This document shows, piece by piece, positions 51,550-60,410 of a stretch of DNA of 64,000 nucleotides. The number at the start of each line of letters is the position of its first letter. The first letter of the stretch is position 1. Location of the stretch: NCBI RefSeq assembly GCF_001676615.1, contig NZ_LYXZ01000011.1, positions 33,439-97,438 of the forward strand, read 5' to 3'. The translations under genes were made by a program, and so were the position numbers. A model generated the notes under the pieces. The model saw only the letters and a list, made by a program, of their open reading frames with translations, did not search any database and was not told the origin of the DNA. The DNA comes from Labrys sp. WJW. GTDB taxonomy: Bacteria; Pseudomonadota; Alphaproteobacteria; Rhizobiales; Labraceae.

Positions 51550-52497
51550 ATGGCCCCGACGACCCTGGCCTCGACCACTCTGGCCCGTCCGAGCGAGATC
51601 TCCGAAAGCCGGTTGCGGCAGGCCCTGCGCCGCAACGCCGCCGGCTATCTGTTCCTCGCCCCCTGGCTGCTCGGCTTTCTCGGCCTGACGCTGGGGCCGG
51701 CCTTGGCCTCGCTCTATCTGTCCTTCACCAATTACGACCTGCTGCAGAGCCCGCAATTCGCCGGCACTGCCAATTATGTGCGCATCGCCACCGCCGATCC
51801 GAAATTCGCGGCGGCAATGAAGGTCACTTTCACCTATGTGCTCCTGTCGGTGCCGCTCAAGCTGATCTTCGCCCTGGCCCTGGCCATGGCCTTCAATCGC
51901 GGCATTCGCGGATTGCCGTTCTATCGCGCCATCTTCTACCTGCCCTCGCTGCTCGGTGCCTCCGTGGCGATTGCGGTGCTCTGGCGCCAGCTCTTCGCCG
52001 CCGACGGCCTCGTCAATTCGCTGCTTGCGCTCGTCGGCATCGATGGGCCGAGCTGGATCTCCAATCCACGCTATTCGCTCTACACGCTGGTGGCGCTCTC
52101 GGTCTGGCAGTTCGGCTCGCCCATGATCATCTTCCTGGCGGGCCTGCGCCAAATTCCGCAGGACATGTACGAGGCCGCAAGCCTGGACGGCGCCTCCAAG
52201 GCCCGGCAGTTCTTCAGGATCACCTTGCCGCTGCTCACCCCGGTGGTGTTCTTCAATTTCGTCATCCAGACCATCGAGGCTTTCAAGGCCTTCACGCCCG
52301 CCTTCATCATCTCCGAAGGCAATGGCGGCCCGATCAACTCGACCCTGTTCTACACGCTCTATCTCTACCAGGAGGCTTTTGGCTATTTCCGCATGGGCTA
52401 TGCCTCGGCGCTGGCCTGGATCCTGGTGCTGATCATCGCCTTCTTCACCGCCTTCTCCTTCCTCACCGCGCGTTATTGGGTGCATTATGACGACTGA
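51550..52497 (+). CDS. sugar ABC transporter permease (MalF/UgpA type)
   Basis: A 315-residue membrane permease with about six helices. The ATPase-coupling EAA motif is EAASLDGASKARQFFRITLPLLTP (around residues 215-238). The first helix begins near YLFLAPWLLGFLGL. It pairs with the next permease to form the channel of the CUT1 importer. The 3' end overlaps the next gene by 11 bp. Confidence 0.94.
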   Translation: MAPTTLASTTLARPSEISESRLRQALRRNAAGYLFLAPWLLGFLGLTLGPALASLYLSFTNYDLLQSPQFAGTANYVRIATADPKFAAAMKVTFTYVLLSVPLKLIFALALAMAFNRGIRGLPFYRAIFYLPSLLGASVAIAVLWRQLFAADGLVNSLLALVGIDGPSWISNPRYSLYTLVALSVWQFGSPMIIFLAGLRQIPQDMYEAASLDGASKARQFFRITLPLLTPVVFFNFVIQTIEAFKAFTPAFIISEGNGGPINSTLFYTLYLYQEAFGYFRMGYASALAWILVLIIAFFTAFSFLTARYWVHYDD

Positions 52498-53353
52498 TGC
52501 CGCCGTGCACGCGCCGGAGCGCTCGATCCTGCGTTCCGCCCTGATCCACGCCGCCCTGATCGGCGCCTCCTTCGTGATGCTCTATCCCCTGCTCTGGATG
52601 CTGGCCGGCTCGGTGCGCCCGGCCGACGACATTTTCGGCGGCCAGACCTCGCTGATCCCTTCCCAGATCTCGATCCGGGCCTATCAGACCGGCTGGTTCG
52701 GCCTGCAGGTGAGCTTCGGCACCTTCTTCCTCAACTCGCTGGCGATTTCCGTGCTGGCGACCATCGGCAACGTCATGGCGGCCTCGCTGACGGCCTATGC
52801 CTTCGCGCGGCTGCAGTTCTTCGGCAAGAATTTCTGGTTCGCCCTGATGCTGGGCACGCTGATGCTGCCTTATCACGTCACGCTCATTCCCCAATATGTG
52901 CTGTTTCTGAGCATGGGCTGGGTCAACACCTGGCTGCCGCTGGTGGTGCCCAAATTCCTGGCCGTCGACGCCTTCTTCATCTTCCTGATGGTGCAGTTCT
53001 TCCGCGGCCTGCCGCGCGAGCTCGACGAGGCCGCCATGATGGATGGCTGCAGCGCCTGGCGCATCTACTGGAAGATCGTGCTGCCGCTTTCGACACCCGT
53101 GCTCGCCACGGCCGCGATCTTCTCCTTCATCTGGACCTGGGAGGATTTCTTCGGGCCGCTGATCTATCTGAGCGACATCCACACCTACACCGTGCAGCTC
53201 GGCCTGCGCTCCCTCGTCGATGCCAGCGGCACCTCCGACTGGGGTGCGTTGTTTGCCATGTCGGTGCTCTCCCTGATCCCGATCTTCCTGGTCTTCCTGT
53301 TCTTCCAGCGCCTTCTGATCGAAGGCATCGCCACCACGGGCATGAAACGCTGA
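52487..53353 (+). CDS. carbohydrate ABC transporter permease (MalG/UgpE type)
   Basis: A 288-residue second permease with six helices. The EAA loop reads DEAAMMDGCSAWRIYWKIVLPLSTP (about residues 178-202), as expected for the MalG half. It overlaps the first permease gene and is followed 20 bp later by the first of two dehydrogenase genes. Works with the binding protein and the ATPase at 55462. Confidence 0.94.
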   Translation: MTTDAAVHAPERSILRSALIHAALIGASFVMLYPLLWMLAGSVRPADDIFGGQTSLIPSQISIRAYQTGWFGLQVSFGTFFLNSLAISVLATIGNVMAASLTAYAFARLQFFGKNFWFALMLGTLMLPYHVTLIPQYVLFLSMGWVNTWLPLVVPKFLAVDAFFIFLMVQFFRGLPRELDEAAMMDGCSAWRIYWKIVLPLSTPVLATAAIFSFIWTWEDFFGPLIYLSDIHTYTVQLGLRSLVDASGTSDWGALFAMSVLSLIPIFLVFLFFQRLLIEGIATTGMKR

Positions 53354-53373
53354 AAATTTCCCGGATCATTGAT

Positions 53374-54384
53374 ATGAAACCTTTGAAATTCGCCGTCATC
53401 GGCATCAATCACGACCATATCCATGGCCAGATCCGGGCGCTCCGGCAGGCAGGCGCCGTCTGCACCGGCTTTCATGCCGTCGAGAACGATCTTTCGGCCG
53501 CCTTTGCCGCCGCCTATCCCGAGGTCCCGCGCGTCGCGGAGGCGGCAAGGCTCTATGAGGATCCTGCGATCGACGTGATCGTCAGCGCCGCCATTCCAGG
53601 CGATCGCGCCGACATCGCCGTCAAGGCCATGCGCCACGGCAAGGACGTGCTGCTCGACAAGCCTGGCATGACCAGCCTCGATCAGCTCGAAAGCGTGCGC
53701 CTGGTGCAGGCGGAGACCGGGCGCATCCTCTCCATCCTCTATTCGGAGCATTTCGAGGTACCCGCTACGGTGAAGGCGGGCGAACTGGTGGCCTCGGGCG
53801 CCATCGGCGACGTCGTGACCATGGCCGGGCTCGGGCCCCATCGCCTGCGCAAGCCGCAGCGGCCGGGCTGGTTCTTCGAGCGCGAACGTTATGGCGGCAT
53901 CCTCGTCGATATCGGCGCCCACCAGTTCGAGCAGTTCCTGTTCTTCACCGGCGCCGAGGATGCCGATATTCTCTCGGCCTCCGTCGGCAATCGCGCCAAT
54001 GCCGACAGGCCGGGCCTGCAGGATGTCGGCGATGTCCATCTGCGCACGCCTGAGGGCGTCACCGGCTATATCCGCGTCGACTGGTTCACGCCGGACGGCC
54101 TGCCGGTATGGGGCGACGGGCGGCTCTTCATCACCGGTACGCAAGGCACGATCGAGCTGCGCAAATATGTCGACGTCGCTGGCCGCGACGGCGGCGACCA
54201 TCTTTTCCTCACCGACCGGAAGGGCATGCAGCATATCGACTGTTCTTCGGTCGAGCTTCCCTTCGGCCGGCAGTTCATCGCCGACGTCTTCGAGCGCACC
54301 GAAACGGCCATGCCGCAGGCCCGTTGCTTCAAGGCGATGGAACTCGCCCTCAAGGCCCAGCAGCGCGCCGAGGAGGCCGCGTGA
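53374..54384 (+). CDS. Gfo/Idh/MocA-family oxidoreductase
   Basis: A 336-residue NAD(P)-dependent dehydrogenase. N-terminal FAVIGINHDHIHGQIRALRQAG is an unusual Rossmann start for the family (G-I-N-H-D-H), and the Lys of LLDKPGMTSLDQL corresponds to the E-K-P motif. The substrate-site His is in DIGAHQFEQFLFFTG. Third gene-pair member of the sugar cluster; its stop overlaps the next start by one base (TGATG). Substrate probably a sugar acid or pyranose at C2 or C3. Confidence 0.9.
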   Translation: MKPLKFAVIGINHDHIHGQIRALRQAGAVCTGFHAVENDLSAAFAAAYPEVPRVAEAARLYEDPAIDVIVSAAIPGDRADIAVKAMRHGKDVLLDKPGMTSLDQLESVRLVQAETGRILSILYSEHFEVPATVKAGELVASGAIGDVVTMAGLGPHRLRKPQRPGWFFERERYGGILVDIGAHQFEQFLFFTGAEDADILSASVGNRANADRPGLQDVGDVHLRTPEGVTGYIRVDWFTPDGLPVWGDGRLFITGTQGTIELRKYVDVAGRDGGDHLFLTDRKGMQHIDCSSVELPFGRQFIADVFERTETAMPQARCFKAMELALKAQQRAEEAA

Positions 54385-55451
54385 TGGGCGAGATCAAATC
54401 CGTCGCCGTGGTCGGGCTGAACATCGGCCGCTCGCATATCGCCGAGGCCTATGCCCCGCGCCCCGAACGCTGGCGCCTCGCCGCCGTCTGCGACCGCAAC
54501 CAGGAGCGCCTCGATGCGGTGGCCAACGAATTCTCGGCCGAGAACCGTACCCTTCATTTCGACGAGCTTCTTGCCCGCGACGATATCGACGTGATCGACA
54601 TCGCCACCCCGCCAGCCACCCATTTCGAGCTGGTCAGCCGGGCCCTGGCAGCCGGCAAGCACGTCGTCTGCGAAAAACCGCTGGTCGGCTCGCTGCACGA
54701 CGCCGATCTGCTGGCCAATGCCCAGGCCCAGAGCGGCCAGATCCTGATGCCGATCTTCCAGTATCGCTTCGGCGAGGGAGTACAGAAAGCCAAGCGCATC
54801 ATCGAAGCAGGGCTGGCCGGCAAGCCCTATCTCGGCACGGTCGAAACCCATTGGAAGCGCACGCCCGACTATTATGCCGTCTACTGGCGCGGCAAATGGG
54901 AGACCGAGCTCGGCGGCGTGCTGATGACCCACGCCATTCACCAGCACGACATGATGACCTATCTGATGGGCCCGGTTCGGCGCCTGTTCGCGCGGGCGAC
55001 GACCCGCGTCAACGCCATCGAGGTGGAGGACTGCGTCTCTTCCTCCTGGGAAATGGCCAATGGCGCGCTGGTGGCCGCCAGCGCCACTCTGGGCTCGCAG
55101 AACGAGATCAGCCGGCTGCGCCTGTGCTTCGAGAACGTCACCTTCGAGAGCGGCGGCGAGGCCTATTCGCCGGGCGACGAGCCCTGGACGATCCTGCCCG
55201 CCAACGAGGCCGTGGCCGCACGCATCCAGGATCTCGTCGCCGACCTGCCGCCGGTCGGCCGCCGCTTCCTCGGGCAGATGGATGCCTTTCACGAGGCCTT
55301 GCACGGACGCGGGCCGGTCCCGGTCACGGTCGATGATGCACGTCGGGCGCTGGAACTGGCGACTGCCTTCTACCACTCGGCCCAGACCGGCAGTGACGTG
55401 GTTCTGCCGATCGGACCGGATCACCCGAAATATCGCGGTTGGCGGCCGTAA
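54384..55451 (+). CDS. Gfo/Idh/MocA-family oxidoreductase
   Basis: A 355-residue dehydrogenase paralogous to its upstream neighbour. Motifs: [17 protein letters not shown] (cofactor), [16 protein letters not shown] (catalytic Lys of E-K-P) and [18 protein letters not shown] (substrate His). Two tandem, different Gfo/Idh genes in one operon usually catalyse successive oxidation/reduction at a sugar. Followed 10 bp later by the transporter ATPase gene. Confidence 0.92.
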   Translation: MGEIKSVAVVGLNIGRSHIAEAYAPRPERWRLAAVCDRNQERLDAVANEFSAENRTLHFDELLARDDIDVIDIATPPATHFELVSRALAAGKHVVCEKPLVGSLHDADLLANAQAQSGQILMPIFQYRFGEGVQKAKRIIEAGLAGKPYLGTVETHWKRTPDYYAVYWRGKWETELGGVLMTHAIHQHDMMTYLMGPVRRLFARATTRVNAIEVEDCVSSSWEMANGALVAASATLGSQNEISRLRLCFENVTFESGGEAYSPGDEPWTILPANEAVAARIQDLVADLPPVGRRFLGQMDAFHEALHGRGPVPVTVDDARRALELATAFYHSAQTGSDVVLPIGPDHPKYRGWRP

Positions 55452-55461
55452 GGAGGACGAC

Positions 55462-56541
55462 ATGGCGACCAGCATCAGGCTCGACAAGGTGGTGAAGCGC
55501 TACGGATCTCTGGACGTCATTCATGGCGTGGATCTCGTCATCGAACCGGGCGAGTTCACGGTGTTCGTTGGCCCATCGGGCTGCGGCAAGTCTACCCTCC
55601 TGCGCATGATCGCTGGGCTCGAGCCGATTTCGGCCGGCGACCTCACCATCGACGGCGAGCGCATGAACAATGTCCCTGCTTCGCGCCGGGGCATCGCCAT
55701 GGTGTTCCAGTCCTATGCCCTCTACCCCCACATGACAGTGTACAAGAACCTCGCCTTCGGCCTGGAAACAGCCGGCTACAAGCGTGCCGAAATCGAGAAA
55801 CGGGTGCGTCATGCGGCCAGGATCCTCAAGATCGAGGATTATCTGCAGCGCCGCCCCAAGGCCCTGTCCGGCGGCCAGCGCCAGCGCGTCGCCATCGGGC
55901 GGGCGATCGTGCGCGAGCCCCGCATCTTCCTGTTCGACGAGCCGCTCTCCAATCTCGACGCGGAACTGCGCGTGCAGATGCGCGTCGAGATCGCCAAGCT
56001 GCACCAGGACCTCGGCAACACCATGATCTATGTCACCCATGACCAGGTCGAGGCGATGACCATGGCCGACAAGATCGTGGTGCTGCGCGACGGCGTGGTG
56101 ATGCAGGTCGGCGCGCCGCTCGACCTCTACAATGCACCGGCCAACCAGTTCGTGGCCGGCTTCATCGGCTCGCCCAAGATGAACTTCCTGGCCGGCCGCC
56201 TGGCCGGGACTGGCGATGCCATCGAGGTCGCCGGGCAATCCGTTCGCCTCGGCACGCCGCTGCCGGGTGCCAACGCGGCGACCCCGGTCACCTTCGGCGT
56301 CCGCCCCGAGCATATCCTGGTCGGCGGCGAGGCCGGCGAGGCGCTCGGGGAGGTCAAGGTCCATCTGGTGGAGCATCTCGGCGGAGAGACGGTGCTCTAC
56401 GCTGCCACCGCAGGTGGCGAGAACCTGACCATTTCGGCCCCCGGCCAGTTGCGGGTCCGCCATGGCGAAACCGTGCCTCTGCGTGCCGACCCTGCCCTCT
56501 GCCATGTCTTCGACCGGGAAGGCGCTTCGCTGCGGCGATAA
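55462..56541 (+). CDS. sugar ABC transporter ATP-binding protein (UgpC/MalK type)
   Basis: A 359-residue ATPase. Walker [10 protein letters not shown] (37-45), Q-loop [17 protein letters not shown] signature [14 protein letters not shown] and Walker [14 protein letters not shown] are intact; the C-terminal 120 residues form the TOBE/OB regulatory domain typical of MalK-like subunits (GVRPEHI). It has AAGGAGG upstream. It powers the importer encoded by the preceding genes. A strong hairpin follows the stop. Confidence 0.95.
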   Translation: MATSIRLDKVVKRYGSLDVIHGVDLVIEPGEFTVFVGPSGCGKSTLLRMIAGLEPISAGDLTIDGERMNNVPASRRGIAMVFQSYALYPHMTVYKNLAFGLETAGYKRAEIEKRVRHAARILKIEDYLQRRPKALSGGQRQRVAIGRAIVREPRIFLFDEPLSNLDAELRVQMRVEIAKLHQDLGNTMIYVTHDQVEAMTMADKIVVLRDGVVMQVGAPLDLYNAPANQFVAGFIGSPKMNFLAGRLAGTGDAIEVAGQSVRLGTPLPGANAATPVTFGVRPEHILVGGEAGEALGEVKVHLVEHLGGETVLYAATAGGENLTISAPGQLRVRHGETVPLRADPALCHVFDREGASLRR

Positions 56542-56546
56542 TTCCT

Positions 56547-56621
56547 CCGGGATCGCAGGCTTCCAGCCTGCTCTTGGAAACACGAACCGCTCAAGAGCAG
56601 GTTGGAAGCCTGCGATCCCGG
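56547..56621 (+). terminator. 30-bp inverted repeat after the sugar ABC operon
   Basis: Arms at 56547-56576 and 56592-56621 pair over 30 nt with one mismatch around a 15-nt loop (core GGGATCGCAGGCTTCC). It follows the ATPase stop and precedes the convergent stop of the glycosyltransferase-like gene by 3 bp, so it can end both transcripts. The sequence itself looks like a mobile palindromic repeat rather than a GC stem with T-run. Confidence 0.65.
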
Positions 56622-56624
56622 ATT

Positions 56625-57137
56625 TCAGCTCTCCGCCCCTACCCCGCCTGTAAAGGCGCGGGCGCGCAAGGCATGGGTTCCCAAACGCCCGCCCGCCAGC
56701 AACGCCTTGCGCGGTGCCAGCATGGCCTGCCTCCGTCTGCGGCCGCGTGACAGCTTGAGCACGATCTCGCGGAGCCTTGCCCGCCAGCCGTAATCGTCGA
56801 CCGCGCCCCGAAACAGCATGGCGACCGGGTGGTCGTCGGCTCTTTGCAATCGCTGCATCATCGCGCCGGCTTCGCGGAACCAATCGCTTTCCAGCCGGAC
56901 GCCTGGCGCCATCATGAGCACCCAGTCGCTGCGGGCGGCCTCCAGACCGGCCCTGGCATCGCCTTCGACGATGACGCAACCGACCGCGTCGGCCACCAGC
57001 CGTGTGCCCTGCGACGGTCCGGCTTCCGCCACCACCACCTCACGCACGAAACCGTCCGCCGCCGCCGGAACGAGGGCAGCCAGCGTTTCCGCCAGCGCGA
57101 TTTCCTGGCCGTTTGCGGCAATGACGACACTGATCAT
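56625..57137 (-). CDS. glycosyltransferase family 2-like protein (short)
   Basis: A 170-residue protein resembling the N-terminal part of GT-A glycosyltransferases: MISVVIAANGQEIALAETLAAL and LEAARSDWVLMMAPGVRLESDWFREA, where the MMAPGV stretch stands in place of the usual D-x-D. It ends with an Arg-rich segment (LSRGRRRRQAMLAPRKALL). It lacks the acceptor half, so true transferase activity is uncertain. It is divergent from the PA0069-type radical SAM gene and shares its upstream region, including the LexA box. Confidence 0.75.
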   Translation of the reverse strand: MISVVIAANGQEIALAETLAALVPAAADGFVREVVVAEAGPSQGTRLVADAVGCVIVEGDARAGLEAARSDWVLMMAPGVRLESDWFREAGAMMQRLQRADDHPVAMLFRGAVDDYGWRARLREIVLKLSRGRRRRQAMLAPRKALLAGGRLGTHALRARAFTGGVGAES

Positions 57138-57268
57138 GGCAGGTCTGGTCCGTCTGGAACGGTCACTTTTCTCAAGCGTCCGCATATCACGCGCCACCGC
57201 CGGGCGTGAGGGGCGCGAATGCGCGATCCTGCTCAAATGATTGGCATTTTCGTTTCCCTTGCTCAAAT

Positions 57269-57283
57269 GTTCCCTTTTTGTTC
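57269..57283. promoter_or_regulatory. LexA (SOS) box GTTC-N7-GTTC
   Basis: GTTC (57269-57272), CCTTTTT, GTTC (57280-57283) matches the alphaproteobacterial LexA site GTTCN7GTTC exactly. It lies 38 bp upstream of the radical SAM gene. An overlapping GTTC-N6-GAAC follows immediately. DNA-damage control of the downstream gene is predicted. Confidence 0.7.
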
Positions 57284-57320
57284 TAATGAGAACAGAGAAA
57301 TTTGATTCGCGGAGGCGGCC

Positions 57321-58445
57321 ATGGGCGTGCCGATAAGCAAGGTCTCTCTTACCGATGCGGTGCCGGTGGGCACGACCGTGGTCGACATCGAGCGACGACG
57401 GGGGCGCGGTGCCGGCTCCAATGCCAGCGGGCGCTTCGAGGGGCTCTCGCGCTTCATCGAGGATGACGGCTGGAACTCGATCGAGGAACTGCCGACCCTG
57501 CGCACCGAGATCCAGGAGGAACATGCCCGCAAGATCATCACCTTCAACGACTCGCCGGACATCTCCTTCGACCGCTCGATCAACCCCTATCGCGGTTGCG
57601 AGCATGGCTGCGTCTATTGCTTCGCCAGGCCGACCCACGCGCATATGGGCCTCTCGCCGGGACTCGATTTCGAGACCAAGCTGTTCGCCAAGCCGAATGC
57701 CGCTGCACTGCTGGAAAGGGAATTGTCGGCGAAGAACTACCAGCCGCGCACCATCGCGATGGGCACCAACACCGATCCCTACCAGCCGATCGAGCGCCAG
57801 CGCGGCATCACCCGCTCCATTCTGGAAGTCCTTGATAGAACCAGCCATCCGGTCGGTATCGTCACCAAATCGGGCCTGATCACGCGCGACATCGACATTC
57901 TCGCACGCCTCGCCAGGCGCGGTCTCGTCAAGGTCGCCTTGTCGGTGACCACCCTCGACGCCAAGCTTTCGCGCTCGCTCGAACCGCGCGCGGCGACGCC
58001 GTCCCTGCGCCTGAAGGCCATGCGCCAGCTAGCCGATGCCGGCATTCCCGTGACGGTGATGGTGGCGCCGATCATCCCCAAGATCAACGATGCCGAAATC
58101 GAGCGCATCCTCGATGCGGCCCATGCGGCGGGCGCACGCGAGGCAGGTTACGTCATGCTGCGCCTGCCGCTGGAGATTTCGGGCCTGATGCGCGATTGGC
58201 TCAACGAGCATCGCCCCGATGCCATGAACCATGTCTTCTCGCTGATGCGGTCGAGCCGCGACGGCAAGGACTATGATTCACGCTGGGGCCTGCGCATGTC
58301 GGGAACCGGACCCTATGCCTGGATGATCGGCCGGCGCTTCGAACTGGCCGCCGCGCGGCTCGGCATCAACGCAAGGCGGCTGAAGTTGCGCACCGACCTG
58401 TTCACCCGCCCGGTGCGGATGGGCGAGCAGTTGGCGCTGTTCTGA
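57321..58445 (+). CDS. PA0069-family radical SAM protein
   Basis: A 374-residue radical SAM enzyme of the PA0069/Rv2578c group, related to spore photoproduct lyase-like proteins. The cluster-binding motif is C93-x3-C97-x2-C100 (RGCEHGCVYCFARP), followed by the family's GTNTDPYQPIERQRGITR and a SAM-binding region. Reaction unknown. GGAGG precedes the ATG. The LexA box directly upstream suggests a role in DNA-damage response, which would fit a relation to SplB-like repair, but that is inferred. Confidence 0.92.
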   Translation: MGVPISKVSLTDAVPVGTTVVDIERRRGRGAGSNASGRFEGLSRFIEDDGWNSIEELPTLRTEIQEEHARKIITFNDSPDISFDRSINPYRGCEHGCVYCFARPTHAHMGLSPGLDFETKLFAKPNAAALLERELSAKNYQPRTIAMGTNTDPYQPIERQRGITRSILEVLDRTSHPVGIVTKSGLITRDIDILARLARRGLVKVALSVTTLDAKLSRSLEPRAATPSLRLKAMRQLADAGIPVTVMVAPIIPKINDAEIERILDAAHAAGAREAGYVMLRLPLEISGLMRDWLNEHRPDAMNHVFSLMRSSRDGKDYDSRWGLRMSGTGPYAWMIGRRFELAAARLGINARRLKLRTDLFTRPVRMGEQLALF

Positions 58446-58526
58446 GCGGGCGGATATTCCGTCCCTCGGTCAAATTGCCCAAGAAACGGTCCTTGTCCAC
58501 TCCGCCATCTCAAGAACTGCCGGCAA

Positions 58527-58985
58527 TCACCCCTTGCTACCGCTGAACCAGGATGAGCGTTGAGGCTTGGCCGGCACCGAGGAAGACTCGCTCACGGACG
58601 GGCCGGGCAATTCGCTCACCGGTGTGAGCGTCGCCGACGCCCAGAAGGAATTGCCGGCCAAGGCGTGCTCGGCAAGCTTGCGATAGGTCGCCAGGCGACG
58701 ATCGATCCGCTCGCCAATGTCATAGGCGGCAAGTTCCTGGGGCGTCGGGTCACGACCGACCTCCTTCTTGAACGCCGCCAGCCAGTCACGCTTGTTCTGC
58801 ATGGAAAGGGAGAAAGCGAGGAGGCCGACGACATCCTCCTCGTCATGCACCAGACGATCGAACACATTGTCGGAGTGCAGGCCGGCCTTGGCCGGAGCCG
58901 GGTTTGGGGCGGATGCCACTTCGCTCTTGGATTGATGGTCCTGAGAAGGCGCAACTGCCTCGATATCGGTCACGTTCTTTTGCAT
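58527..58985 (-). CDS. hypothetical protein
   Basis: A 152-residue soluble protein of unknown function. The disordered N-terminus (residues 1-40, Pro/Ala/Ser-rich) is followed by a helical core (DRLVHDEEDVVGLLAFSLSMQNKRDWLAAFKKEVGRDPTPQELAAYDIGERIDRRLATYRKLAEHAL) and a Ser-rich tail. No membrane segment by eye except weak hydrophobic patches. The start at 58985 has GGTGGA close upstream. It converges on the radical SAM gene and is divergent from rnhB. Confidence 0.72.
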   Translation of the reverse strand: MQKNVTDIEAVAPSQDHQSKSEVASAPNPAPAKAGLHSDNVFDRLVHDEEDVVGLLAFSLSMQNKRDWLAAFKKEVGRDPTPQELAAYDIGERIDRRLATYRKLAEHALAGNSFWASATLTPVSELPGPSVSESSSVPAKPQRSSWFSGSKG

Positions 58986-59171
58986 TCCACCCTGCCCTGC
59001 AACAAACGCTATCTGCCCAGATGCTAGCTACCGTTGTCGGCAACATGCCGTGAAATATTGCGGCTCAACTTGACACGGCAGGGGCACAAAGCAAGTCACG
59101 ATTTGTATCGGTACAGTTTCGGGCCATCTTCCACGCTGGACCTGTCGGCAGGAATCTTCTAACGCCAGTTC

Positions 59172-59744
59172 ATGACAAAACTTCTTCTCGCTGGCGTCGA
59201 CGAGGCTGGCCGGGGACCGCTGGCGGGCCCGGTTTCGGCAGCCGCCGTCATCCTTGATCCTGACAGAGTGCCCGTCGGCCTGGCCGATTCCAAGGTCATC
59301 ACGGCGGCACGACGCGAAGAGCTCTATCAGGAGATCATGGCGTCGGCGCTTTCGGTGTCGGTTGCCTTTTCGAGCCCTGCCCTGATCGACCGGCTCAACA
59401 TCCGCGGCGCCACGCTCGACGCCATGCGGCGAGCCGTCAGGGGCCTGTCCCTGCGCCCTTCGTCGGTGGAGATCGACGGCAAGGACGTGCCGCACGGCCT
59501 GCAGCTTCCGGCCCGCGCCATCATCGACGGCGATGCCCTGGTGCCGGCTATTTCCGCTGCCTCGATCATCGCCAAGGTCACCCGCGACCGCCTGATGATC
59601 AAGCTGGCGGTCACCTATCCGCTCTATGGCTTCGAGCGCCATATGGGCTACGGCACAGCCGAACATACCGCCGCCATCGACACGCATGGCCCCTGCCCGC
59701 ACCATCGCCTGACATTCGGCAGGCTCAAGGCTTATCGGGTTTGA
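59172..59744 (+). CDS. rnhB: ribonuclease HII
   Basis: A 190-residue type 2 RNase H that nicks DNA at embedded ribonucleotides. The active-site acids D10-E11 in [17 protein letters not shown], the DSK segment, the Asp in EIDGKDVP, and [14 protein letters not shown] with its Asp are all present. The length is standard. It is alone on the plus strand, 186 bp after the start of the divergent hypothetical gene. Confidence 0.95.
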   Translation: MTKLLLAGVDEAGRGPLAGPVSAAAVILDPDRVPVGLADSKVITAARREELYQEIMASALSVSVAFSSPALIDRLNIRGATLDAMRRAVRGLSLRPSSVEIDGKDVPHGLQLPARAIIDGDALVPAISAASIIAKVTRDRLMIKLAVTYPLYGFERHMGYGTAEHTAAIDTHGPCPHHRLTFGRLKAYRV

Positions 59745-59763
59745 AGAGGAGGGACAGCGCGCG

Positions 59764-59943
59764 CCCCTCATCCGGCTGCCGCCACCTTCTCCCGCAAGGG
59801 GAGAAGGGATTTCATCGGGCTCGCTTTTGCCACATCCGGCCGCTTCAACATCGCGCGGCCCATCCCACAAAGGCTCCTTCTCCCCTTGCGGGTGCCGTCA
59901 ACTCCCTTGAGTTGACGAGAGGTACCGGCAGGGGGATGAGGGG
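59764..59943. repeat. compound palindromic repeat, CCCCTCATCC family (copy 2)
   Basis: Same ends and inner hairpins as the copy at 46386-46533: CCCCTCATCC ... CTTCTCCCGCAAGGGGAGAAG ... TCTCCCCTTGCGGG, then CTTGAGTTGACGAGAGG and GGATGAGGGG. It lies between the convergent rnhB and fucU/rbsD-like genes. Confidence 0.8.
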
Positions 59944-59954
59944 TGCAACACCTC

Positions 59955-60401
59955 CTACGGCGCGATCACGCCCTTGCGGAAGATGAAGCAGCCATAGAAG
60001 CGGCGCTCGCCGGTGGCGATGACGCAATAGGCTTTCTTGGCGTGTTCGTAGAATTCCATGCGCTCGATCGAGGTCATCGGCCAGGACTTGCCTTCCGCGC
60101 GGTCAATGGCCGCCTGCACCTCCTGCTGGACCGCCGGGATCTCGTCAGGCGAGCCGACGATCTCCATGCGGCGGGCCGAGTCGTCGACGAAGGTGTCGAG
60201 CGGCACGACCGAGAGCACGGCCTCGACCGCCCGCGCGGCCGTTACGCCGTCGATACGCAGGAGATCGCCCAGCACCGTTTCGCGGGCAACCGAATCGGCC
60301 GGGAAATTGGTGTCGCAGATCACCAGCGTATCGCCATGGCCCATGGCCCGGAGGGCATAGAGCACATCGGCATTCAGCAACGGATCGATGTTCTTGAGCA
60401 T
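59955..60401 (-). CDS. RbsD/FucU-family sugar mutarotase
   Basis: A 148-residue FucU/RbsD protein that interconverts sugar anomers (L-fucose or D-ribose). The conserved N-terminus ADVLYALRAMGHGDTLVICDTNFPA with its catalytic His-type motif MGHGD is clear, as are the C-terminal YAxxx-type segments around EFYEHAKKAYCVIATGERRFYG. It ends the operon of the sugar ABC transporter. FucU rather than RbsD is favoured by length and by ERRFYGCFIFRKGV, but the sugar is unproven. Confidence 0.9.
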   Translation of the reverse strand: MLKNIDPLLNADVLYALRAMGHGDTLVICDTNFPADSVARETVLGDLLRIDGVTAARAVEAVLSVVPLDTFVDDSARRMEIVGSPDEIPAVQQEVQAAIDRAEGKSWPMTSIERMEFYEHAKKAYCVIATGERRFYGCFIFRKGVIAP

Positions 60402-60410
60402 GATACTTTC

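Noticed and set aside
55324..56979. 551-codon minus-strand frame opposite the transporter ATPase
   Set aside because: It runs through a terminator-like hairpin and the opposite strand of two clear genes.
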